Origin: Tenggerimyces sp963762635
GTDB taxonomy: Bacteria; Actinomycetota; Actinomycetes; Propionibacteriales; Actinopolymorphaceae
DNA: 64,000 bases
Assembly (NCBI GenBank): GCA_963762635.1
Contig: CAVXLQ010000023.1
Location: forward strand, 248,001-312,000
Direction of reading: 5' to 3'
The notes under the pieces are model-generated. The model saw only the letters and a list, made by a program, of their open reading frames with translations, had not been told where the DNA came from and did not search any database. Positions within the stretch are counted from its first letter, which is position 1; every line of letters begins with the position of its first letter. The translations under genes were made by a program, and so were the position numbers. Positions 36,688-45,405 of the stretch are shown one piece after another.

Positions 36688-37105
36688 ACGAGGTGAGGTC
36701 TGGATCGCCGATCTCGATCCCGTTATGCACAACGAACAAGGCGGAGTCCGACCTGTCGTCATCATGTCGCGGGCGACCTTCAACGGTTGGCGTCCTCGTC
36801 TGGCGGTCGTCATGCCGGTGACGACGCGAGAGCGTGGTTTGCGGCATCACGTTCCGGTGCGCGGTGGCGGGCTGGACCGTCCGTCGTTCGCGATGCCGGA
36901 GTACGTCCGGTCTCTATCGCAGAAGCGCTTCATCAAGCGACTTGGCGTAGCCGAGCCCGACACCGTCAACCAGGTGCACAAGTGGGTCAGGTGGATGGTG
37001 AGCTCAGGGTTCGTGGAGTTCGGTGGCGACGTTGGTGCGGCCGGCTCGGTGCACGACGAGCATCGCCGCGGGGGCCAGCGAGACGGGCTCGATGCCCAGC
37101 GTTGA
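36680..37105 (+). CDS. mazF: MazF/PemK-type endoribonuclease toxin with antisense-derived tail
   Basis: Encodes 141 residues from TTG 36680. Residues 1-107 match MazF: RGEVWIADLDPV, GGVRPVVIMSR, VVMPVTTRERGLRHHVPV and VRSLSQKRFIKRLGV. This family cleaves mRNA or tRNA at short sequences. Residues 108-141 (from SSGFVEF) are encoded entirely opposite the Nudix gene, whose stop is at 37004, exactly where MazF similarity ends. The toxin seems to have lost its own stop codon. Confidence 0.82.
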   Translation: MTERGEVWIADLDPVMHNEQGGVRPVVIMSRATFNGWRPRLAVVMPVTTRERGLRHHVPVRGGGLDRPSFAMPEYVRSLSQKRFIKRLGVAEPDTVNQVHKWVRWMVSSGFVEFGGDVGAAGSVHDEHRRGGQRDGLDAQR

Positions 37106-37855
37106 GAACAGCGTTGGCAGGACTGGGCGGTGGCTGCACACCGCGGTGGGGCGGGCGGAGTCGAGGAGGATGGAGGCGCGTTCGCGGGTCACCGCTAGCG
37201 GCGCGTCCTCCGAGAACGCCGGCTCGGTCTCGATGGCCAGCCCGAGCGACGACGCGTACGGCCGGACGGTCTCCAGGCAGCGCAACGCGTCCGACGACAC
37301 CACACGCGACACCCCGTACGACGCGAGGAGGTCGACCAACCGAAGTGCCTGCTCCTCACCCGCGTCGGAAAGCGGCCGGTCGACATCCGCCCCCGGCCAC
37401 TCCACCCGGGCCGAGGCCTTCGCGTGCCGCACCACCACCAGCGGCACGGTCACCAGAGGCGAAAAGGCGTCCAGCAGAGCCGCGTCGTGCGCGTGGGTGA
37501 GCCGCCGGCGCGCAGCGGCCAAGGGCAGGAACTCGCGCCGGTCGACCTCGTCCGTCACCACGAACGTCGACGTGTCACCGACCGGCAATCCCGCCCAGTA
37601 GTGCACGACCTTGCGCGTCCCGTTCGACAGCGGGTACGACACGCGAGGCAGCGGGGCGCCGAGGCGGATGGGGATCGTCGTCTCCTCGTGCACCTCGCGC
37701 ACTGCCGCCGCGGGCAGGGATTCGCCGCTCTTCAGTTTGCCCTTCGGGAACGACCAGTCGTCGTACTTCGGCCGGTGGATGAGCGCGACCTCCACCTCGC
37801 CCATCGCGGACCGGCGCCACACCACCGCGCCGGCGGCGAGAAGGTCGTTGGTCAC
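37004..37855 (-). CDS. Nudix hydrolase fused to histidine phosphatase (MutT1-like)
   Basis: Encodes 283 residues. The Nudix box spans residues 39-61 (GKLKSGESLPAAAVREVHEE). From about 138 there is a SixA-like histidine phosphatase with LVVVRHAKAS (His144) and VCSHRPVLPTL. The mycobacterial MutT1 layout is the same; that enzyme hydrolyses 8-oxo-dGTP and diadenosine polyphosphates. GTG start 37855, 3 nt after the CYTH-CHAD stop. The 3' 102 nt overlap the convergent toxin gene. Confidence 0.9.
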   Translation of the reverse strand: MTNDLLAAGAVVWRRSAMGEVEVALIHRPKYDDWSFPKGKLKSGESLPAAAVREVHEETTIPIRLGAPLPRVSYPLSNGTRKVVHYWAGLPVGDTSTFVVTDEVDRREFLPLAAARRRLTHAHDAALLDAFSPLVTVPLVVVRHAKASARVEWPGADVDRPLSDAGEEQALRLVDLLASYGVSRVVSSDALRCLETVRPYASSLGLAIETEPAFSEDAPLAVTRERASILLDSARPTAVCSHRPVLPTLFSTLGIEPVSLAPAAMLVVHRAGRTNVATELHEP

Positions 37856-37858
37856 CGG

Positions 37859-39403
37859 TCAGCCGTGCAGCCAGTCGCGGTGCTTGCCCTTGCTCGCCGA
37901 CTGCCAGACGTCGTCGAACGACAGGCGCGCCCCCCGTGTCCGGGCCCGCTCCCGCTCGTGCAGCACGCCGAGCCAGTACGCCGTCGCCGACGTCACGCGC
38001 CCGGAGGTCGCGAGCCGTTGCAACGTCTCCGCCGCGACGACCGAGTCCTGGTGCTCGCCCAGGGCGTCGGTGACGTTCGACAGCTCGCTGCCGAGCTTCT
38101 TCGCCGGTTTCCCCAACGCCGGCTCGCAGCTGTCCGCCGCGTACCGGGCCCGCTTCGCCTTGATCCGCGCCGCGTGCCACACCTCGTCCGGATCGTCCAG
38201 CGACAGCTTCCCCACGGCCTTGTTCAGCTTCTTCCACGCGTCCTGAACGAGCGGCGGCAGCACCTTCCGGCACGCACGTTCCGCGTCGTCGGTCGTCTGA
38301 GGCGACCGCACGGCCTCCTCCAGCCGCGCGTGCAGCTTGACGTACCGGTCGCCGCCGAGCAGCGACAGCGCCTGCGTCCGCGCCTCCGACAGCTCAGCCC
38401 CGAGCTTCCTCCGCAGGAAGCGGCGTACGTCCTCCGCCGCCTCCGACGGCAACGCATCCGCGGCGTGCGACTCCAGCCGCGACAACTGCACCTCGGTGTC
38501 CCGTACGGGCCCGAACAGGGACGCGACGAACTTCAGCTCGTCCCGCAGCGGCTCGCTCCAGGAAGTATCGAGCAATGGCCGAAACACCCGCAGCACCGAA
38601 CGCAGCCGCCGGATAGACACCCGGAACTGGTGCACCGAGTCCGGCAGGTCCAGCCGCACTCGAACGTCCTCCGAGCGCAGCGCCCGAACGTACGTCGCCA
38701 ACTGGTACTGCAACAAAGACCGCGCCGGCGACTTCTCCGAAACCGGCTCCGGCGCGGGCACCTCCGGCGGCGCGGAAGCGCGACCGCCCAAGGCCCGAGC
38801 GGCCTTCGACGTGAACCCGCCAGCGACAGCGCCCTCGTCGACCAGCAGCCGGCAGACCCGGTCGAGCGTCTTCTCGTCGGCGTGCGGCCGCAGCTCCAGC
38901 TCCAGCTCGCGGAACTGAGCCGCCACCGCACCCTCCTCGAGCACGTTCACCCGGTCGTCGGTGAGCTCGGCCAGCTCGATGCCGTCGCTGTTCGACAAGA
39001 CCCGGATCGCCCGCTCGGTCCGCAGCCGCGCCCGCGGCGCGACCGGCAGCCCACCTGTCAAGACACGCACCAGATCCAGCAGCTGATCAGGCGGCGCGGC
39101 GCCGCGCTTGCCGGACAGCGGCAGCCGGATCTCGTCCCGTACGCCCGCGCCGGTCTCGTCGGCGACCTTGAGCTTCAGATGCCAGCCCTCGTCAGACCCG
39201 CCCGTACGCATCCGCAGACTCGCGCCCTCACGAGCAAGCCGGAGGTCCTCGGTGTCGTAGTACGTCGCGTCCAGCACGACCGTTCCGCCGTCGGAAACTG
39301 AGACGAGCGAGGAGAGGTCAGGAAGGTGGTACTGCCCGTGGACGCGGAACTTGTACTCCTTCTCACGCACGATCTCGGGCGAGCCGGTCCGTTTCTGCGC
39401 CAT
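37859..39403 (-). CDS. CYTH and CHAD domain protein
   Basis: Encodes 514 residues. The CYTH (triphosphate tunnel) domain covers residues 10-200 with the ExExK motif (REKEYKF). The CHAD domain (about 215-510) has His and basic residues in paired helical repeats (DSVHQFRVSIRRLRSVLRVF; VWHAARIKAKRARYA). CHAD binds polyphosphate granules and CYTH handles triphosphates, so a role in polyphosphate metabolism beside ppk fits. ATG at 39403, 14 nt after ppk. Confidence 0.92.
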   Translation of the reverse strand: MAQKRTGSPEIVREKEYKFRVHGQYHLPDLSSLVSVSDGGTVVLDATYYDTEDLRLAREGASLRMRTGGSDEGWHLKLKVADETGAGVRDEIRLPLSGKRGAAPPDQLLDLVRVLTGGLPVAPRARLRTERAIRVLSNSDGIELAELTDDRVNVLEEGAVAAQFRELELELRPHADEKTLDRVCRLLVDEGAVAGGFTSKAARALGGRASAPPEVPAPEPVSEKSPARSLLQYQLATYVRALRSEDVRVRLDLPDSVHQFRVSIRRLRSVLRVFRPLLDTSWSEPLRDELKFVASLFGPVRDTEVQLSRLESHAADALPSEAAEDVRRFLRRKLGAELSEARTQALSLLGGDRYVKLHARLEEAVRSPQTTDDAERACRKVLPPLVQDAWKKLNKAVGKLSLDDPDEVWHAARIKAKRARYAADSCEPALGKPAKKLGSELSNVTDALGEHQDSVVAAETLQRLATSGRVTSATAYWLGVLHERERARTRGARLSFDDVWQSASKGKHRDWLHG

Positions 39404-39417
39404 GGGCGGTGGCCCTC

Positions 39418-41577
39418 CTAGCGACGTCGTAGGTTGGCGGTGATCAGGAGCTCTTGCAGATCTCGCAAGGGGTTCCCGTTCTCGTCCAGGTGCCGCCTGG
39501 TCCACTCGGCGTCCGGCCCAAGATGCCACGCGGACGTCCTCGCGTCGAAGGCAAGGTCCAGCAGCTTGGTCAGCTCCTCGACGTGATCGGCCTGTTCGAG
39601 CCGAGCCAGCGCCTCCACCCGCCGGTCCAGGTTGCGGTGCATCAGGTCGGCCGAGCCGATCCACAGTTCAGGCTCCCCGCCGTTCTCGAAGCCAAACACC
39701 CGGGAGTGCTCGAGGAAGCGGCCGAGGATGCTGCGGACGCGGATCGTCTCGGACAGCCCGGGGAGGCCCGGCTGCAGCGCGCAGATGCCGCGAACGAGTA
39801 GGTCGATCGGTACGCCGGCGCGCGAGGCGCGATACAGCGCGTCGATGATCGCCTCGTCGACGATCGCGTTCATCTTGAACCGGATGCGCGCCGGGCGGCC
39901 GGCCTTGTGGTGCTCGACCTCGCGCTCGATCCGCTCGACCAGACCGGCGCGGATCGAGCGCGGAGCGGTGAGCAGCCGGCGGTACTCGGTCGTCCGCGAG
40001 TAGCCCGACAGGTGGTTGAACAGGTCGGTGAAGTCCTCGCCGAGGGCCTGGTCGGAGCTCAGCAGCCCGAAGTCCTCGTACAGGCGGGCGGTCTTCGGGT
40101 TGTAGTTGCCGGTGCCGATGTGGGCGTACCGGCGCAGGCCGTCAGGCTCGTCGCGGATGACGAGGCTCAGCTTGCTGTGCGTCTTCAGCCCGATGAACCC
40201 GTACACGACGTGGCAGCCGGACTGCTCCAGCTGCCGGGCCCACCGGATGTTGGCCTCCTCGTCGAAGCGGGCCTTGATCTCGACGACCACGAGGACCTGC
40301 TTGCCGTCCTCGGCGGCGTCGACCAGCGCGTCGACGATCGGCGACTCGTGGTTCGTGCGGTACAGCGTCTGCTTGATCGCGAGCACGTTCGGGTCGGCCG
40401 CGGCCTGCTCGATGAACCGCTGCACGCTCGTGGAGAACGAGTCGTACGGGTGGTGCAGCAGCACCTCCTTCTGCCGCACGGCGGCGAACACGTCCGGCGG
40501 ATGGGCGCTCTCCACGTCGGCGAGGTCGCGATGGGTCGCGGGAACGAACGCGGGGAACTTCAGCTCCGCGCGGTCCAGGTCGGCGATCGCGTGCACGCCG
40601 GACAGGTCGAGCGGGCCGGACAGGCGCACGACCTCGGCCTCGTTCACACCGAGCTCGGAGACCAGGAGCTCGAGCACGTGCGGGTCGATGTCCTCGACGA
40701 CCTCGAGCCGGACCGGGGGACCGAAGCGGCGGCGGAGCAGCTCGCGTTCCAATGCCTGGAGGAGGTTCTCGGCGTCGTCCTCCTCGACCTCGAGGTCCTC
40801 GTTGCGGGTGACGCGGAACGTGTGTTGCTGCAGCACCTGCATGCCCGGGAACAGCTGGTCGAGATGGGCGGCGATCACGTCCTCGAGCGGAACGAAGCGC
40901 TGCTCCTCGACGGGAACGAACCGCGGCAGGATCGGCGGCACCTTGACCCGGGCGAAGTGCTCGGTCTGGGTCTGCGGGTTCATCACCACGACCGCGAGGT
41001 TGAGGCTCAGGCCCGAGATGTAGGGGAACGGGTGCGCGGGGTCGACCGCCAGCGGCGTGAGCACAGGGAAGACGCGGTCGCTGAACAGCTTGTGCAGCCG
41101 TTCCTTGTGGGACTCCTCGAGCTCGTCCCAGCGGAGGATCTCCACGCCCTCCTTGGCGAGCAGCGGCACGACCTGACTGTGGAAGCAGTCGGCGTGCCTG
41201 GTCATGAGCTCCTTGGTGCGCGCCCAGATCGCCTCGAGCACCTCGCGCGGGAGCATGCCGGAAGCGGCCCGAACGGCGACGCCGGCGGCCATGCGGCGCT
41301 TCAGGCCGGCGACCCGGACCATGAAGAACTCGTCCAGGTTGGTGGCGAAGATCGCGAGGAACCGCACGCGTTCGAGCAGCGGCAGATTGGGGTCCTCGGC
41401 CAGCTCGAGCACGCGCGTGTTGAAGCGGAGCCAGGACAGCTCGCGGTCGAGGAAGCGCCCCTCTGGCAGGTCGTCGGCGCGGACGTCGTACGGCGGCTCG
41501 ACGTCGAACTCCGACGTGCTCGCGTTCACCAGCTGCTCGGTACTCACCACCTCATCGTCGCACTGCCCGGTGAACAT
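39418..41577 (-). CDS. ppk: Polyphosphate kinase 1
   Basis: Encodes 719 residues, family length. It reversibly transfers the ATP gamma-phosphate to polyphosphate. Motifs: RFLDRELSWLRFNTRVLEL near residue 41, ATNLDEFFMVRVAGLKRR, and the active-site histidine region GLKTHSKLSLV followed by HIGTGNYNPKTARLYEDFGL. It is the first of three genes (ppk, CYTH-CHAD, Nudix-phosphatase). ATG 41577 used; GTG at 41547 is an alternative. Confidence 0.96.
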   Translation of the reverse strand: MFTGQCDDEVVSTEQLVNASTSEFDVEPPYDVRADDLPEGRFLDRELSWLRFNTRVLELAEDPNLPLLERVRFLAIFATNLDEFFMVRVAGLKRRMAAGVAVRAASGMLPREVLEAIWARTKELMTRHADCFHSQVVPLLAKEGVEILRWDELEESHKERLHKLFSDRVFPVLTPLAVDPAHPFPYISGLSLNLAVVVMNPQTQTEHFARVKVPPILPRFVPVEEQRFVPLEDVIAAHLDQLFPGMQVLQQHTFRVTRNEDLEVEEDDAENLLQALERELLRRRFGPPVRLEVVEDIDPHVLELLVSELGVNEAEVVRLSGPLDLSGVHAIADLDRAELKFPAFVPATHRDLADVESAHPPDVFAAVRQKEVLLHHPYDSFSTSVQRFIEQAAADPNVLAIKQTLYRTNHESPIVDALVDAAEDGKQVLVVVEIKARFDEEANIRWARQLEQSGCHVVYGFIGLKTHSKLSLVIRDEPDGLRRYAHIGTGNYNPKTARLYEDFGLLSSDQALGEDFTDLFNHLSGYSRTTEYRRLLTAPRSIRAGLVERIEREVEHHKAGRPARIRFKMNAIVDEAIIDALYRASRAGVPIDLLVRGICALQPGLPGLSETIRVRSILGRFLEHSRVFGFENGGEPELWIGSADLMHRNLDRRVEALARLEQADHVEELTKLLDLAFDARTSAWHLGPDAEWTRRHLDENGNPLRDLQELLITANLRRR

Positions 41578-41643
41578 CCGGTAACCGTAAGGGGATCGCT
41601 GTCCGAGTCGGTCGCCTGGGCTTTTGGCGCTCCCGGCGTGTCC

Positions 41644-44600
41644 TCAGCGCAGCTTGTACGCCCGGGTCACCTCCTGGGTGAGAACGTTCCCGGACCTGTC
41701 CTCGGCCCGGAGCCGGAGGGACACGAACGGGGCTGTCTTCGGGTGCTGAACGGTCACCCGATAGTCGCCCGCCGAGCCCCTCAGCGAGGCTGGGCGCCAG
41801 GTCTTGCCGTCGTCGTAGGAGACCTCGAGACCCACCGACTTCAGCCGGGGCGCGGGCGCGTAGGCCTGGCCGGACACCGACAGGTCGAACGAGAACGACC
41901 GGCCGGCCGGTGCGCGGTTCAGCGCGTCGAGCGGCATGTCGTACCGCGCGAACAGCAGCGGCAGGTAAGCGCAGTCCCGACCCCGGCCGACGCCGCACTC
42001 GTACCAGGACGGCAGCGCCGACGGTCGTGACGGCGCGGCCGAGGAGAACGTCCAGGCCGACTTCGTCTTCCAGCCCCAGCTCCACGGCGCGTCGGAGAAG
42101 CTGTCGACCTCCAGCCGGTACGTGGAGGCAGCGGGCACCGCCTCGAGCACCCCGCGTGCGGTACGCCGCGAGATCACCAGCGACCCGTCCCGATAGAGCC
42201 GGGTCGCCGAGTTCTCCCACCGGGTGTCGAACGCGCCGTAGTGTCCCGCGGCGGAGTCGCCCAGGTCCTCCAGCCAGAAGAACAGCTCGTCCGCGTCCCG
42301 GCAGCCCGCGCACGGCATCTTGATCCGGTCCTGCGCCGTCCGTTCGGCCCGCGGCACTGGCCCGGTCGCCGACCCGTCGAACCAGGTCCCGCGCAGCACG
42401 TCCTTTCCGGAGTAGTACCGGAACTGATCGCGCATCGGTCGCCCGAACACGACCTCCGGAGTCTCGTAGCCGTACACGGTCCGCCCCCACAGCAGCCCGG
42501 GCCGCGCGGTCACGTACTCGATCCTTTCGCCGGGGATCCGGAAGTACCGGTTCGCGTCGAAGCTCCAGTCCTGCCACGGCGCGAACGACGCGTTCACCTC
42601 CGCCGCGTCCCGCGCCAGCGCGTCCGCGTGGTACGTACTCCGCACCGTCGCCAGATCCCGATCGCGCACCTGCCGCGTCAACGAGCCCGACGGGACGTAG
42701 CCGTCGTAGTCGAAGCGCAGGTCGTACAGGAACGGACTGTCAGGCGTGCTCTCCAACGTCAGCAGGCGACCCCGTTTCGCCCAAGAAACAAGGGCATCCG
42801 CGTCCGATAGTTTCAGCGCGGCGCCGGGGATCGGCAGCCCGCGCTCGACCGAACCAAAGTACGGGTACCCGTTCCGGCTGTACAAGAAGGCGATCCGAGC
42901 ACCGGCCGCGGCAGCTGCCGTGATCTGCTCGCTCCACTGCCCCTCGACCGCCTCGATCACCGCCACCTTGCCGCGGACGTCGACGGCCGAAAGTTCCGCG
43001 GGCGAAGCCTTGCCGACGTCCACGACCCGGAGCCGCAGCCGGCTCTTCGGAAGTTCCGGCGAGTACACCAGGTACTCCGGCTGGAAGTTCCGGAACCCGG
43101 GACCGGAAGCCTCCAGGTCCGGCGTGACGAGCGAGTACTGCGTGACCAGATGGAAAGCGCCCTTGGTCACGGGCGCGGTCGGTGCCGCGTACATCTTCGC
43201 GAACGGCTCGCCCAGCGTGTAGCGATAGCTGATCGGCTCGCCCTTCACCGGCATCCGCCAGAACTCCAGCTTCGCCGAGATGTCCTCGTTCTCCTTGCCC
43301 GCATCGACCTCGAGCGGCACTGAGCGACGAGCGTCGAGGACGACGTTCGCCCCGCCCGGCCCGACGTTGACCTCGGGCGCGCCGACGAACGCGTAGGTGT
43401 ACTCGCCGCCTTCGATCGTCGTGATCACGGAGAGCACGCTGTAGGTGCCGGTCGGCACCCGCAAGGTCGCCTTGCCCTCCCCGTCGAGGCTCGGCGTCGC
43501 GAGGTACTTCGACGAGTCGTCCACGTTGCCCACCTGGACGGTGGCGCCGCGGTTCGGCTCGCCGAAGCGGTCGAGCGCGGTCACCGTGAGGTCGTACGAC
43601 TCGGGCTCCTTGTTCCAGCCCAGCGGCAGCGAGACGCGAACGCTGCCCGCACCCACCCCGACGAGATAGCCGCTGTAGAGACCGGCACCGCCGAGCGCGG
43701 GGTCGACGGTCACGGAGACCGTCGCGGTCCCGTTCGCCGGCACGCTCACCGACGGCTGGCTCACCGTCACCATGCCCGCCGGGGCGGGCCCGCCGTCCGT
43801 CGCCGCGGAAGCGGTCAGGTCCAACGTGACCGCGGCAGAGGTGTCGTTGGTAAACGTGACCGCCCGCACGATCGGGTCGAGGTCGGTCTGCGGGAACGCG
43901 AGGTAGCCGAAGTTCAGCGGCGTCGGACCCGCGAACACGCCCTGCTTGGTCACCTTCGCGACGTCGACCCGGCCACCGCCCTGCTGGTAGACGTTCAGGT
44001 CGGAGCGCGGCTTGGCCGTCGACACGAGCGCCGCCTTCACCTGTGCGGGCGTCCAGTCCGGGTGCTGCTGGTGGACGATCGCGGCAGCGCCCGCGACGTG
44101 CGGTGTCGCCATCGAGGTGCCGGTCAGGCTCGTGTAGTTCTCGTCGACCGGCGTACCCAGGCTCGTCCCGGCCGCGCGGGCCGCGACGATGTCGGTGCCC
44201 GGCGCGGTGAGATCCGGCTTGATCGCGTGGTCGCCGGAACGTGGCCCACGCCCCGAGCTGAGAGCGAGCTCCTCGGCCTTCGTCACGTTGCCGACGGTCA
44301 GCGCGGCGTCCGCGGTGCCCGGGTTGGTGACGCTGTACCCGCCCGGCCCATAGTTGCCGGACGCGATGACGAACAGTGTGCCGGTGCTGGCGGTGAGCTC
44401 GTTCACGGCCTGGCTGAGCGGGTCGGTACCGTCCGAGGCGTAGCCGCCGAGGCTCATGCTGACGACGTCGGCGCCGTTGCCGGTCGCCCACTCCATCCCG
44501 CCGATGATCCACGAGTCGAGGCCGCTGCCTCCGTCGTCGAGGACCTTGCCGTTCATCAGCATGGCTCCGGGCGCGACGCCCTTGCGCGCACCGCCGGACG

Positions 44601-45405
44601 CGGCTCCCGTGCCGGCGACGGTCGCGGCGACGTGGGTGCCGTGGCCATGGTGGTCGACGGGGGAGTCGCCGCCGGTGAAGTCCTGCTGCGCGCCGACCTT
44701 GCCGGCGAGGTCCGGGTGGGCCGCGTCGACGCCGGTGTCGAGCACGGCGACGGTGGAGCCGGTGCCGTCGAGCCCGTTCGCCCAGGCCTCCGGCGCGCCG
44801 ATCAACGGGACGCTCACGTCGAGCGAGGCCGTGACCGTACCGTCCAGCCAGATCTTGTCGATGCCCTTGTCCAGTTGGCCGTTCGCGCCGTCGACCGCGG
44901 ACCAGAAGCCGGCCGCGGCCTTCTTGTCCAGCGCCACGGCGGCGCCGTCGATGCTCGGCAGCGCGAGCGTCGCGTCGCTCGCGGGGAGCGCTTCGGCCTG
45001 CGCGAGCAGGCTGGACCGGGATGCCGTGCGGTCGTAGGTGACGATCAGCGGCAGCTGCCTGGCCTTGTCGTCGGTGCGGCCCTGCTCGATCAGCGCGGTG
45101 ACGTTGAACAGCTGGTCGTCGATCGTTCCGGCGCGGACGTACGGCGCGACACGCTCCGGCAGGACGTACGTGTCGCCGTCCTTGGTGTACGCCTGCACGG
45201 CGCCGCCGACGCGGTCCACCGCGACGGACGTCTTGCCGCCGAGCTCGGTAACCGCGACGACGTCGCCGGTGAGCAGCGTGACCCGATGCGTCGCCTCCCC
45301 ACCGGCCGCCGGCGCCACCGGAGCGGCGGTTGCCGACGAGGCGAGTGGCGAGAGCCCAGCGGCAACGAGAACCGCGACGAGGAGCGTGTTACGGACTGCG
45401 GTCAT
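41644..45405 (-). CDS. Secreted subtilisin-like serine protease (S8), large
   Basis: Encodes 1253 residues. A signal peptide (cleavage near residue 28, ATAAP) precedes a propeptide-like region containing RVTLLTGDVVAVT. The S8 domain has Asp223 (VAVLDTGVD), His255 (HGHGTHVA), oxyanion Asn351 (IASGN) and Ser431 (LTGTSMATPHVAGAA), so it is complete. After about residue 520 come beta-rich segments (fibronectin-like) and a roughly 500-residue C-terminal region I cannot assign. No LPxTG is visible. It overlaps the upstream homologue by 4 nt (ATGA). Confidence 0.92.
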   Translation of the reverse strand: MTAVRNTLLVAVLVAAGLSPLASSATAAPVAPAAGGEATHRVTLLTGDVVAVTELGGKTSVAVDRVGGAVQAYTKDGDTYVLPERVAPYVRAGTIDDQLFNVTALIEQGRTDDKARQLPLIVTYDRTASRSSLLAQAEALPASDATLALPSIDGAAVALDKKAAAGFWSAVDGANGQLDKGIDKIWLDGTVTASLDVSVPLIGAPEAWANGLDGTGSTVAVLDTGVDAAHPDLAGKVGAQQDFTGGDSPVDHHGHGTHVAATVAGTGAASGGARKGVAPGAMLMNGKVLDDGGSGLDSWIIGGMEWATGNGADVVSMSLGGYASDGTDPLSQAVNELTASTGTLFVIASGNYGPGGYSVTNPGTADAALTVGNVTKAEELALSSGRGPRSGDHAIKPDLTAPGTDIVAARAAGTSLGTPVDENYTSLTGTSMATPHVAGAAAIVHQQHPDWTPAQVKAALVSTAKPRSDLNVYQQGGGRVDVAKVTKQGVFAGPTPLNFGYLAFPQTDLDPIVRAVTFTNDTSAAVTLDLTASAATDGGPAPAGMVTVSQPSVSVPANGTATVSVTVDPALGGAGLYSGYLVGVGAGSVRVSLPLGWNKEPESYDLTVTALDRFGEPNRGATVQVGNVDDSSKYLATPSLDGEGKATLRVPTGTYSVLSVITTIEGGEYTYAFVGAPEVNVGPGGANVVLDARRSVPLEVDAGKENEDISAKLEFWRMPVKGEPISYRYTLGEPFAKMYAAPTAPVTKGAFHLVTQYSLVTPDLEASGPGFRNFQPEYLVYSPELPKSRLRLRVVDVGKASPAELSAVDVRGKVAVIEAVEGQWSEQITAAAAAGARIAFLYSRNGYPYFGSVERGLPIPGAALKLSDADALVSWAKRGRLLTLESTPDSPFLYDLRFDYDGYVPSGSLTRQVRDRDLATVRSTYHADALARDAAEVNASFAPWQDWSFDANRYFRIPGERIEYVTARPGLLWGRTVYGYETPEVVFGRPMRDQFRYYSGKDVLRGTWFDGSATGPVPRAERTAQDRIKMPCAGCRDADELFFWLEDLGDSAAGHYGAFDTRWENSATRLYRDGSLVISRRTARGVLEAVPAASTYRLEVDSFSDAPWSWGWKTKSAWTFSSAAPSRPSALPSWYECGVGRGRDCAYLPLLFARYDMPLDALNRAPAGRSFSFDLSVSGQAYAPAPRLKSVGLEVSYDDGKTWRPASLRGSAGDYRVTVQHPKTAPFVSLRLRAEDRSGNVLTQEVTRAYKLR

